NCBI RefSeq assembly: GCF_003755175.1
Contig: NZ_RKHX01000005.1
Coordinates: 248,001-312,000 of the forward strand
Direction of reading: 5' to 3'
Source: Cellulomonas sp. PhB150
Lineage (GTDB): Bacteria > Actinomycetota > Actinomycetes > Actinomycetales > Cellulomonadaceae
DNA length: 64,000 bases
Shown here: piece after piece, positions 56,766 through 64,000 of the stretch
Layout of the letters: every line of letters starts with the position of its first letter
Numbering within the stretch: position 1 is the stretch's first letter
Program-made: the position numbers and the translations under genes
Notes under the pieces: generated by a model
Seen by the model: the letters and a program-made list of their open reading frames with translations, nothing else
What the model was told of the DNA's origin: nothing
The model's database searches: none

Positions 56766-58076
56766 ATGAGCATCAGCACCCGGCGATGGGCGACGGCCGC
56801 GACGGTCGCCCTCCTGGCCCCCCTCGCACTGGCTGCGTGCAGCAGCAGTGGCGGTGGCGGCGGGGACGAGGACAGCAAGAGCCTCACCATCTGGCACTAC
56901 GAGGGCGACGACTCGGCGATGGGCCAGGCCTGGGCCAAGGCCGTCGACATCTTCAAGTCGGAGCACCCCGACGTGACCGTCAAGGTCGAGAAGCAGGTCT
57001 TCGAGCAGATCCAGAAGAACGCCAAGATCGTCCTGACCGGCGACGACGTGCCGGACGTCATGGAGTACAACAAGGGCAACGCGACGGCTGGCCAGCTCGC
57101 CTCGCAGGGCCTGCTGACGCCGCTGACCGACGTGGCCAAGGAGAAGGGCTGGGACAAGAAGGTCTCCGGCTCGCTCGCCACGACGGCCCAGTACGACGAG
57201 AACGGCCTCATGGGCTCGGGCGACTGGTTCGGCGTGCCGAACTACGGCGAGTTCGTGGGGGTGTACCTCAACAACGACCTCTTCAAGGAGAACGGCGTCG
57301 CGGTCCCGACCACGTTCGACGACTTCGAGAAGGCGCTCGCCGCGTTCAAGGCCAAGGGCGTCACCCCGCTGGCCACCGCCGGCGCGGAGTACCCGCTCGG
57401 TCAGCTCTGGTACGAGCTCGTGCTGCACTACGGCGACCGCGCGCTCGTCGACGACTACCAGCTGTTCAAGAACGACGTCGACTGGCACGGCGACGCGATG
57501 ACCCAGGCCACGAACAAGCTCGACGAGTGGGTCAAGAAGGGCTACATCGCGAGCGACTCGGCCGGCCTGACCGCCGAGGACATGGGCGTGTCGTTCATCG
57601 CCGGCAAGGCGCCGATCATGGTCTCCGGCTCGTGGTGGTTCGGCCGCCTCGCCAGCGAGATCAAGTTCGACTGGAGCCAGACGCTGTTCCCGGACAACAA
57701 GCTGCACCCGGGCTCGTCGGGCAACCTCTGGGTGGTCCCCACCAACGCCAAGTCCAAGACCCTGGCCGAGGACTTCATCGACATCACGCTGCGTCCCGAG
57801 GTGCAGAACATCCTCGGCGAGAAGGGCGGCCTGCCGGTCGCCGGTGACCCGGCGTCGATCACCGACCCGAAGACCAAGGAGCTCACGCAGAACTTCGCGG
57901 ACATCGTCTCCTCCGACGGCCTCGCGTTCTACCCCGACTGGCCCGTCGCCGGCTTCTACGACGTGCTCGTCAGCCAGCTGCAGTCGCTGGTGAACCAGTC
58001 CAAGACGCCCGACCAGGTCCTCGACGGCCTGAAGGACGCCTACGAGTCCGGCAAGTCTGACCTGCTCGGACAGTGA
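56766..58076 (+). CDS. Sugar ABC transporter substrate-binding lipoprotein (CUT1 family)
   Basis: The 436-aa protein has a lipobox LAAC after a signal peptide, then a Gly-rich spacer and the family-1 extracellular binding fold (SLTIWHYEGDD, PDVMEYNKGN, FDDFEKALAAFKAKGVTPLA, SGSWWFGRL). It would catch an oligosaccharide outside the membrane and deliver it to the two permeases. GAGGAG precedes the ATG at 56766. The GH31 alpha-xylosidase in the same operon suggests xyloglucan oligosaccharides or isoprimeverose as ligand. A strong hairpin follows, probably raising its level over the permeases. Confidence 0.92.
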   Translation: MSISTRRWATAATVALLAPLALAACSSSGGGGGDEDSKSLTIWHYEGDDSAMGQAWAKAVDIFKSEHPDVTVKVEKQVFEQIQKNAKIVLTGDDVPDVMEYNKGNATAGQLASQGLLTPLTDVAKEKGWDKKVSGSLATTAQYDENGLMGSGDWFGVPNYGEFVGVYLNNDLFKENGVAVPTTFDDFEKALAAFKAKGVTPLATAGAEYPLGQLWYELVLHYGDRALVDDYQLFKNDVDWHGDAMTQATNKLDEWVKKGYIASDSAGLTAEDMGVSFIAGKAPIMVSGSWWFGRLASEIKFDWSQTLFPDNKLHPGSSGNLWVVPTNAKSKTLAEDFIDITLRPEVQNILGEKGGLPVAGDPASITDPKTKELTQNFADIVSSDGLAFYPDWPVAGFYDVLVSQLQSLVNQSKTPDQVLDGLKDAYESGKSDLLGQ

Positions 58077-58081
58077 GCGGT

Positions 58082-58115
58082 CGCCGGGCCGGGGGGTCAC
58101 TACCCCGGCCCGGCG
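58082..58115 (+). terminator. Hairpin between binding protein and permease genes
   Basis: CGCCGGGCCGGGG and its exact complement enclose GGTCACTA, 5 bp after the binding-protein stop and 23 bp before the permease. In such operons this kind of element protects the upstream mRNA and lowers permease expression. Confidence 0.8.
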
Positions 58116-58137
58116 GTCCTCCGACCCGGAGAGAGAC

Positions 58138-59109
58138 ATGACCACGCAGACACTCGGCAAGGACGCCGCTGCGAAGCAGCAGCCGGCGACGCCCAGACCC
58201 AAGCGCAAGGCCCCCCACTGGGTGGCGTACCTGCCGTACCTCATCCCGGGGTTCGCCGCGTTCGTCCTGGTGATCGGCATCCCGCTCGTCACCAACATCA
58301 TGTACAGCTTCCAGAAGTGGAAGGGCGGCATGGCGCCGCACACCTGGGTCGGTCTCGACAACTACCAGGCGCTGCTGCACGACGACGCCTTCTGGACGTC
58401 CTTCCGCAACTCGATCTCGATGATCGTGGCGATGGTGATCGTCCCGACGATCATCGGCCTGCTGCTCGCGTCGGTGCTGTTCGACTACCTCGGCAAGCGG
58501 TTCGGCTCACGCACCGCCTCGGTGCTGCGGGCGACCTACTACCTGCCCCAGATCCTTCCCGTCGCCGTCGCCGGCGTGCTGTGGAACTGGATCCTCAACG
58601 CCCAGACCGGCGCGGTGAACGAGATCCTGCGCTCCCTGGGCGTCGACAACCCGCCGAACTGGCTCGGGTCGCCGGACACCGCGATGCCCAGCGTGATGCT
58701 GGTCCTCGTCTGGGTGCAGATCGGCTACCCGGTGGTCATCTTCATGTCCGCGCTGCAGCGCGTCGACCCCGAGCTCTACGAGGCCGCCGAGCTCGACGGC
58801 GCCGGGTGGGGGCGCCGGTTCCGGGCGATCACCCTGCCGCAGATCAAGCCGGAGACGTTCGTCGTGGTGCTGACCTGCACCGTGGCGGCGCTCAAGGTCT
58901 TCGGACCCATCTACGTCCTGACCCGCGGCGGCCCCGAGGGCTCGACCCTCGTGCCCAGCTACTACTCGTACCTGAACTTCTTCGACAAGTCGAAGGTCGG
59001 CTACGGCGCCGCGATCGCGACCGTGCTCACGCTCGTCATCGTCCTGGTCGCCGTCGTGATCCTCGTGGTGCAGGCGCGCTCCGAGCGCATGGAAGCGGAG
59101 GGCCACTGA
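58138..59109 (+). CDS. Sugar ABC transporter permease, MalF type
   Basis: The 323-aa permease has six helices. The EAA loop that contacts the ATPase is EAAELDGAGWGRRFRAITLPQ. The N-terminus has VAYLPYLIPGFAAFVLVIG, and ALKVFGPIYVLTRGGPEG is typical of CUT1 MalF-like subunits. GGAGAGAGAC precedes the ATG. The stop overlaps the next ATG by 1 nt (TGATG). No ATPase gene is in the operon. Confidence 0.93.
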   Translation: MTTQTLGKDAAAKQQPATPRPKRKAPHWVAYLPYLIPGFAAFVLVIGIPLVTNIMYSFQKWKGGMAPHTWVGLDNYQALLHDDAFWTSFRNSISMIVAMVIVPTIIGLLLASVLFDYLGKRFGSRTASVLRATYYLPQILPVAVAGVLWNWILNAQTGAVNEILRSLGVDNPPNWLGSPDTAMPSVMLVLVWVQIGYPVVIFMSALQRVDPELYEAAELDGAGWGRRFRAITLPQIKPETFVVVLTCTVAALKVFGPIYVLTRGGPEGSTLVPSYYSYLNFFDKSKVGYGAAIATVLTLVIVLVAVVILVVQARSERMEAEGH

Positions 59110-59984
59110 TGGCCGTCGAGACACTCAAGGCGCCGGTGGCGTCACGCCCGGACGCCCGGCACCGCACCGGGAAGGCCCGCTGGGTCATCCTGGCCGCCGC
59201 GGTCCTGGTCGGGCTGCTGATCCTGGCCCCGATCCTCATCATGCTGCTCAACGCGTTCAAGTCGCCCAGCGACTACTCGCAGAACGGCCCCCTGAGCTGG
59301 CCGCACGGCCTCTACTTCGACGGGCTCAAGGCGTTCTGGGAGCGGGTCAACTTCCCGCAGAAGCTGTGGAACTCGATCTTCATCTCCGGCGTCGTGGCCG
59401 TCTTCGGCACGCTGCTGTCGCTGCTGAACGCGTACGCGATCGGGATCGGCAAGATCAAGGGTCGGCTCTGGGTCGTGACGCTCTTCCTGCTCGCGACGAT
59501 GCTGCCGCAGGAGGCGCTGATCTACCCGCTGTTCACCATGGCGCAGAACGTCGGCCTGGGGAACTCGCCGTGGTCGGTGATCATCATCTTCACCGTCATC
59601 CAGTCCGCCTTCGGCACCTACCTGCTGGCGTCCGTGCTGGCCACCTTCCCGAAGGCGCTGCTCGAGGCCGCCGCGCTCGACGGTGCGGGTCGCTGGACCG
59701 TGCTGTGGAAGGTCGTCTTCCCGATCGTCCGCCCGACGCTGTCCGTCCTGATGATCTTCTTCTTCATCTGGACCTGGAACGAGTTCTTCATCCCGCTGGT
59801 CATGCTCACGACCAACGACACCCAGACGATCCCCATCGCGCTCGCCTCCCTGCAGGGCGACCGGATGATGGACGCCCCCACGACGAACGCGGGCGCGCTC
59901 ATCTCCCTGGTCCCGGCGCTCATTTTCTTCCTGCTGTTCCAGCGCACGCTGACCCGCGGGGTCACGGCCGGATCGGTGAAGTGA
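59109..59984 (+). CDS. Sugar ABC transporter permease, MalG type
   Basis: The 291-aa partner permease also has six helices. Its EAA loop is EAAALDGAGRWTVLWKVVFP. PQEALIYPLFTMAQNVGL and FIWTWNEFFIPLVML are CUT1 MalG-type landmarks. It would form the heterodimeric channel with the MalF-type subunit. The GH31 gene starts 10 nt after its stop, with AGAGGAA as ribosome site. Confidence 0.93.
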   Translation: MAVETLKAPVASRPDARHRTGKARWVILAAAVLVGLLILAPILIMLLNAFKSPSDYSQNGPLSWPHGLYFDGLKAFWERVNFPQKLWNSIFISGVVAVFGTLLSLLNAYAIGIGKIKGRLWVVTLFLLATMLPQEALIYPLFTMAQNVGLGNSPWSVIIIFTVIQSAFGTYLLASVLATFPKALLEAAALDGAGRWTVLWKVVFPIVRPTLSVLMIFFFIWTWNEFFIPLVMLTTNDTQTIPIALASLQGDRMMDAPTTNAGALISLVPALIFFLLFQRTLTRGVTAGSVK

Positions 59985-59994
59985 GAGGAACCCC

Positions 59995-62253
59995 ATGAAG
60001 TTCACCGACGGTTACTGGCAGCACCTGCCCGGCGTCACGGTCCTGCACCCGCGTGCGGTCGCCGACGTGGAGGTGCACGACGACAGGCTCGTCGTGCACT
60101 CCGCGACGGGCGCGCTGGACAAGCGTGGCGACACCCTCAACCGACCCCTGGTCTCCGTGACGTTCACGAGCCCGATGGACGACGTGATCGGCGTCCGCAT
60201 CGAGCACCACAGCGGCGGCGTCGACGCGGGCCCCCACTTCGAGCTCGCGTCGTCCGGCGCGGACGTCAAGGTGACCGGGCCCGACGACGGCGTGGCGACG
60301 TTCAGCTCGGGCGGCCTGACCGCCCGCGTCGGGACGCGTGGGGCGTGGAGCGTGGACTTCGTGGCCGACGGCCGCGTGCTCACCTCGTCGTCCGCGCGCT
60401 CGGTCGGCGTGGTCCGCGACGCCGCGGGGGACGCCTACGTCCACGAGCAGCTGGGCCTCGGCGTGCGCGAGCACATCTTCGGGCTCGGCGAGCGGTTCGG
60501 TGCGTTCGTCAAGAACGGCCAGTCCGTCGACATCTGGAACGCCGACGGCGGGACGTCGAGCGAGCAGGCCTACAAGAACGTCCCGTTCTTCCTCAGCGAC
60601 GCGGGGTACGGCGTCTTCGTCGACCACCCCGGCCACGTCTCGTTCGAGGTCGGCTCCGAGGCGGTCTCCCGCACGCAGTTCTCCGTCGCGGGCGAGGCTT
60701 TGCAGTACTACGTCGTCCACGGCCCCACCCCGAAGGACGTGCTGCGCCGGTACACCGCGCTGACGGGCCGCCCGGCGCGCGTGCCGGCGTGGTCCTACGG
60801 GCTGTGGCTCTCGACGTCCTTCACGACGAGCTACGACGAGGCGACCGTGACCTCGTTCGTCGACGGCATGGCCGAGCGGGACCTGCCGCTGTCGGTGTTC
60901 CACTTCGACTGCTTCTGGATGCGCGCGTTCCACTGGTCGGACTTCACCTGGGACCCCGCGACCTTCCCGGACCCGGAGGGGATGCTCGCGCGGCTGCGGG
61001 CCAGGGGCCTGAAGATCTGCGTCTGGATCAACCCGTACATCGCGCAGCGCTCGGCGCTGTTCGAGGAGGGGCGCGCGGGCGGCTACCTCGTGACGCGCGC
61101 CGACGGGTCGGTCTGGCAGACCGACCAGTGGCAGGCCGGCATGGGCCTGGTCGACTTCACCAACCCGGCGGCCGTCGACTGGTTCAACGGCCACCTGCGC
61201 CGGCTGCTCGGGCAGGGCGTCGACGCGTTCAAGACCGACTTCGGCGAGCGGATCCCGACGGACGTCGTCTGGCACGACGGCTCGGACCCGCAGCGGATGC
61301 ACAACTACTACACGCACCTGTACAACAAGGCGGTCTTCGACCTGCTCGTCGCCGAGCGCGGCGAGGGCGAGGCGGTCCTGTTCGCACGGTCCGCGACCGC
61401 GGGCGGCCAGCAGTTCCCCGTGCACTGGGGCGGCGACTGCGAGTCGACGTTCGTCTCGATGGCCGAGTCGCTGCGCGGCGGCCTGTCGCTGGCCGCGTCC
61501 GGGTTCGGGTACTGGTCGCACGACATCGGCGGCTTCGAGGGCACGCCCGACCCGGCGGTGTTCAAGCGCTGGCTCGCGTTCGGCCTGCTGTCGTCGCACA
61601 GCCGCCTGCACGGGTCGGACTCCTACCGGGTGCCGTGGGCGTTCGACGACGAGGCCGTCGAGATCACGCGGTCGTTCACCGCGCTCAAGCTCTCGCTCAT
61701 GCCCTACCTGGGACGCCTCGGGGAGGACGCGCACCAGCAGGGCCTGCCCGTGATGCGCCCGATGGTCCTCGAGTTCCCGCAGGACCCCGGGGCCGCGACG
61801 GTCGACACCCAGTACATGCTGGGTGAGAACCTGCTCGTCGCGCCGGTGTTCTCCGCGTCCGGCGACGTGGACGTCTACGTCCCCGAGGGCGTCTGGACGT
61901 CCCTGCTCGACGGGTCCGAGGTCACGGGGCCGCGCTGGGTGCACGAGCAGCACGGCTTCGAGTCGCTGCCCGTGTACGTGCGGCCGGACTCGGTGCTGCC
62001 CGTCGGTGCCCGGTCGGACCGCCCGGACTACGACTGGGCCGACGGCGTGACGCTGCGGCTGGTCCGGCTCACCGACGGCCACCGCTCGGTCGTGCGGGTC
62101 GCCGAGGCGACCTTCGTCGTGACGCGGACGGGCGACGAGGTGCGCGTCGAGGCGCGAGGCACGGGCGCCGCGTGGGGCGTCGAGGTCGCGGGCGGCGCCG
62201 CTGCGCGCGCAGGCGCGGGCGAGTCGGTGCTCACGCTGAGCCTGGCTGGGTGA
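59995..62253 (+). CDS. GH31 alpha-xylosidase (YicI type)
   Basis: The 752-aa glycosidase releases alpha-linked xylose from isoprimeverose and xyloglucan oligosaccharides. The nucleophile is D415 in FKTDFGERIPTDV and the acid/base D481 in HWGGDCEST, one residue from D416 and D482 of E. coli YicI. Domains are an N-terminal beta-sandwich (1-240), the (beta/alpha)8 barrel (about 250-580) with WLSTSFTTSYDE and FHFDCFWMR, and C-terminal beta domains. There is no signal peptide, so it acts in the cytosol on imported sugar. It completes the LacI-controlled ABC operon. Confidence 0.94.
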   Translation: MKFTDGYWQHLPGVTVLHPRAVADVEVHDDRLVVHSATGALDKRGDTLNRPLVSVTFTSPMDDVIGVRIEHHSGGVDAGPHFELASSGADVKVTGPDDGVATFSSGGLTARVGTRGAWSVDFVADGRVLTSSSARSVGVVRDAAGDAYVHEQLGLGVREHIFGLGERFGAFVKNGQSVDIWNADGGTSSEQAYKNVPFFLSDAGYGVFVDHPGHVSFEVGSEAVSRTQFSVAGEALQYYVVHGPTPKDVLRRYTALTGRPARVPAWSYGLWLSTSFTTSYDEATVTSFVDGMAERDLPLSVFHFDCFWMRAFHWSDFTWDPATFPDPEGMLARLRARGLKICVWINPYIAQRSALFEEGRAGGYLVTRADGSVWQTDQWQAGMGLVDFTNPAAVDWFNGHLRRLLGQGVDAFKTDFGERIPTDVVWHDGSDPQRMHNYYTHLYNKAVFDLLVAERGEGEAVLFARSATAGGQQFPVHWGGDCESTFVSMAESLRGGLSLAASGFGYWSHDIGGFEGTPDPAVFKRWLAFGLLSSHSRLHGSDSYRVPWAFDDEAVEITRSFTALKLSLMPYLGRLGEDAHQQGLPVMRPMVLEFPQDPGAATVDTQYMLGENLLVAPVFSASGDVDVYVPEGVWTSLLDGSEVTGPRWVHEQHGFESLPVYVRPDSVLPVGARSDRPDYDWADGVTLRLVRLTDGHRSVVRVAEATFVVTRTGDEVRVEARGTGAAWGVEVAGGAAARAGAGESVLTLSLAG

Positions 62254-62263
62254 CGATGGGGGC

Positions 62264-62851
62264 GTGAGCGGTCAGCCCCAGCGTCAGCGCATCCTCGACA
62301 GCGCCCTGTCGATCCTCGCCGAGCAGGGGCCGGCAAGGCTCACGGTGCGGGCCGTGGGAGCGGCGGCGGGGTGCTCGACCACCGGCATCTACACGTACTT
62401 CGGCGGCAAGCCGGGCCTGCTCGACGCGATCTACGCGGACGGCGTGACCCTCTTCCGCGCGTACGTCGGTGCGGCCGACGAGATCGCCGACCCGGCCGAG
62501 CGTCTGCTCGCCGCATGCCGCAGGTACTGGGCGTGGGCCCTGTCGCACCGCACCCAGTACCAGCTCATGTTCGTCACCGCGCAGGCGAGCTTCGAGCCGT
62601 CGCCCGCGTCGGTGGAGCTCGCGTGGGCGGCGTTCGGCGACCTCGTCGCCCGGGTGCGCGACGCCCGCCCGGACCTCGTCGGCGACGAGGTGGAGGACGC
62701 CGCGCACCACCTGTGGGCGATGCTGCACGGCTACGTGATGCTCGAGCTCGTCTCGGTCGGCACCGACGAGGCCGAGGCGGCCGCGCGGTTCGAGCGCGGC
62801 GTGCAGGCGATGGTGGGTGTGGCGAGTCAGGACCCCGCCGGCGCCTCGTAG
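62264..62851 (+). CDS. TetR-family transcriptional regulator
   Basis: The 195-aa protein has the HTH SILAEQGPARLTVRAVGAAAGCSTTGIYTYF, visible as ARLTVRAVGAAAG and STTGIYTYFGGKPGLL, and a C-terminal TetR_C-type domain (about 80-190). It lies 10 nt after the GH31 gene and could be read with it. Its 3' end overlaps the converging PEBP gene by 25 nt. Its target is unknown; the CGTAAC-N3-GTTACG site at 63498 is a candidate. Confidence 0.87.
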   Translation: MSGQPQRQRILDSALSILAEQGPARLTVRAVGAAAGCSTTGIYTYFGGKPGLLDAIYADGVTLFRAYVGAADEIADPAERLLAACRRYWAWALSHRTQYQLMFVTAQASFEPSPASVELAWAAFGDLVARVRDARPDLVGDEVEDAAHHLWAMLHGYVMLELVSVGTDEAEAAARFERGVQAMVGVASQDPAGAS

Positions 62852-63456
62852 CTGAAGGTGCCGGCGAGCTCGGCAGCCTCCAGGACGTGGCCCAGCCCCG
62901 CGGCCAGGACCTCGGTCTGCGGTGCCTTCGGCTCGACGTCCAGCGTGGTGTCGAGCGCGTACACCGTGAACCACAGCTCCCAGGACTCGCCCTCGAGTGC
63001 GCACGGGCCGATCACCGTATCGCCGCGCAGCGCGTTCTGGGTCGCGATGCCGACGTCGGGGTTCTCCGCCCCGGCGGGCAGCGACGTGACGTCCGCGGGC
63101 ACGTCGACGAGCGTCCAGCGATTGAGCGGGCCGCCGCCCTCCGCCGTGAAGGTGACCACGACGCTCTTCGTGCCCGCAGGCAAGCCGTCCCAGTGCAGCT
63201 CCGGGCGGATGTTGTCGCCCGTGCAGCCGTAGGCGTCGAGCTCGATGCTCCGCGGGAGCTCGCCGCCCGCCTCGAAGTCGGAGCTCGCGAGGGTCAGGTC
63301 GCCACCCGGGGCGGAAGGGGTCCAGCCGGGCCACAGGCGCAGGGCGGCCGTGGGTGTGGGCGTCGACGTCGGCCCCGCCTCGGCGGCGTCCGCGGAGCAC
63401 CCGGCGAGCGCGAGGGCGGCGACGGCGGCGGGCAGGGCGAGGAGCAGGCGGTTCAT
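62827..63456 (-). CDS. PEBP/YbhB-YbcL family lipoprotein
   Basis: The 209-aa protein has a signal peptide with lipobox ALAGC and a Thr/Pro-rich linker, then a phosphatidylethanolamine-binding-protein fold (about 50-205): ELDAYGCTGDNIRPELHWDG, TFTAEGGGPLNRWTLVDVP and GPCALEGESWELWFTVYAL are the PEBP landmarks. The DPDAP loop is replaced by AEGGGP. Cys in YGC and GPC may form a disulfide. The role is unknown; family members bind phospholipids or inhibit kinases or proteases. Confidence 0.85.
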   Translation of the reverse strand: MNRLLLALPAAVAALALAGCSADAAEAGPTSTPTPTAALRLWPGWTPSAPGGDLTLASSDFEAGGELPRSIELDAYGCTGDNIRPELHWDGLPAGTKSVVVTFTAEGGGPLNRWTLVDVPADVTSLPAGAENPDVGIATQNALRGDTVIGPCALEGESWELWFTVYALDTTLDVEPKAPQTEVLAAGLGHVLEAAELAGTFSYEAPAGS

Positions 63457-63497
63457 CGGGTCTCCAGGGATCGGACGAGCGGATGCTACGACGACGA

Positions 63498-63512
63498 CGT
63501 AACAGTGTTACG
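63498..63512. promoter_or_regulatory. Inverted repeat CGTAAC-N3-GTTACG
   Basis: A perfect 6-bp inverted repeat with a 3-bp spacer lies 42 bp before the PEBP start (minus strand) and 150 bp before the beta-glucosidase. Its form is typical of TetR-family operators, and a TetR gene is adjacent to the PEBP gene. Confidence 0.55.
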
Positions 63513-63555
63513 GATCGTAGCGGGGTCCGGGTGCCGGCTGACCAGAGAGCCGTGT

Positions 63556-63571
63556 ATCGTATCGATTCGAT
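63556..63571. promoter_or_regulatory. Palindrome upstream of the beta-glucosidase, possible operator
   Basis: ATCGTATCGATTCGAT is a palindrome with one mismatched pair. It resembles the element at 1161-1176 before the MFS exporter. It lies 91 bp before the GH1 ATG. It is not a CebR-type TGGGAGCGCTCCCA box. Confidence 0.45.
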
Positions 63572-63661
63572 CTTCCGGTCGGCGCTCACCAGGCGAGCGC
63601 CACCAGGCACGATGAGACACGCCCAGCCCGGCCACGGGCCGCCCGACACGAAGGACCAGCC

Positions 63662-64000
63662 ATGACCACGACGCTGCCGTCCGGCCGCCAGTTCGGCCCC
63701 GAGTTCCTGTGGGGCTCGGCCACCGCCTCCTACCAGATCGAGGGTGCGGCCCACGAGGACGGGCGCCTGCCGTCGATCTGGGACACGTTCTCGCGCACGC
63801 CCGGGAAGGTGCTCGACGGCGACACGGGCGACGTCGCGGTCGACCACTACCACCGCGTCGAGGAGGACGTGGCGATCATGAAGAAGATCGGCCTGCAGGC
63901 CTACCGCTTCTCGATCGCGTGGCCGCGCGTCCAGCCGACCGGTTCGGGCGAGTTCAACACGCTGGGCCTCGACTTCTACGTCGACCTCGTCGACCGGCTC
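63662..64000 (+). CDS. GH1 beta-glucosidase, N-terminal part (partial)
   Basis: The first 113 codons of a gene running out of the window encode a family 1 glycoside hydrolase: [15 protein letters not shown] (substrate Gln), [25 protein letters not shown] and [15 protein letters not shown]. The ATG follows GAAGGA. There is no signal peptide, so it works in the cytosol on imported cello- or gluco-oligosaccharides, complementing the alpha-xylosidase. The catalytic Glu residues lie beyond the window. Confidence 0.93.
   Translation, partial: MTTTLPSGRQFGPEFLWGSATASYQIEGAAHEDGRLPSIWDTFSRTPGKVLDGDTGDVAVDHYHRVEEDVAIMKKIGLQAYRFSIAWPRVQPTGSGEFNTLGLDFYVDLVDRL

Noticed and set aside
63541..63661. CebR operator before the beta-glucosidase
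   Set aside because: No TGGGAGCGCTCCCA-like sequence is present; the palindrome there is AT-richer and different.

Overview
The window is a very GC-rich stretch (third codon positions almost always G or C) with many GTG starts and many 4-nt ATGA/GTGA gene overlaps. The order argS-lysA-(insert)-hom-thrC-thrB-rho-(insert)-rpmE-prfA-prmC-tsaC-wecA-atpI-atpBEFHAGDC-DUF2550-nucS is the classic actinobacterial backbone, known for example from mycobacteria. The hemicellulose-type sugar genes, AdhE and secreted surface proteins suggest a Cellulomonas-like member of the Micrococcales. That genus is inference. I see no insertion sequence, prophage, CRISPR array or rRNA, and only one tRNA.

Region by region. 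0-10 kb: the tail of a nucleotide cyclase, an SRAP DNA-damage protein, a Bcr/CflA drug exporter, a DapC-like aminotransferase, a coiled-coil lipoprotein, a full-length AdhE, a CPA1 Na+/H+ antiporter, tRNA-Arg(CCG), and a GntR regulator whose stop codon lies inside the tRNA. 10-14.5 kb: a CynX-type exporter, argS and lysA. 14.5-28.8 kb: a heme/iron and cell-surface island between lysA and hom. It holds hmuTUV, a membrane-anchored surface protein, an anchored HtaA protein, an HtaA-WxL-like secreted protein, a DUF916-type WxL-interacting protein, an HtaA protein with an Ig-like tail, and a 986-aa secreted repeat protein behind a CRP/GlxR-type site. DtxR/IdeR-like iron boxes precede three of its transcription units.

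28.9-34.6 kb: the threonine operon hom-thrC-thrB, then rho with a long leader. 34.7-37.5 kb: a membrane protein of unknown function, a TfoX-domain protein, a 60-aa putative zinc protein and a PimB'-like glycosyltransferase. 37.8-42.4 kb: rpmE with a very strong terminator, then five genes from prfA to an AtpI-like protein joined by 4-nt overlaps. 42.5-49.5 kb: the complete F1Fo ATP synthase operon. 49.5-50.7 kb: DUF2550 and the mismatch endonuclease NucS.

50.7-55.5 kb: an operon led by a TetR regulator with a perfect 18-bp operator. It encodes a YndJ/DUF1990 membrane protein and three tandem paralogous small membrane proteins sharing the motif GAGGARWWSG, then nagA. 55.5-64 kb: a sugar locus with a LacI regulator, a binding protein, two permeases, a YicI-type GH31 alpha-xylosidase, a TetR regulator, a PEBP-family lipoprotein, and the start of a GH1 beta-glucosidase cut by the window edge. 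The ABC system has no ATPase gene here, so a shared MsiK-type ATPase elsewhere is likely.

The most unusual content is the coupling of HtaA heme-binding domains with the WxL/DUF916 wall-attachment pair, and the three-paralogue membrane protein cluster.
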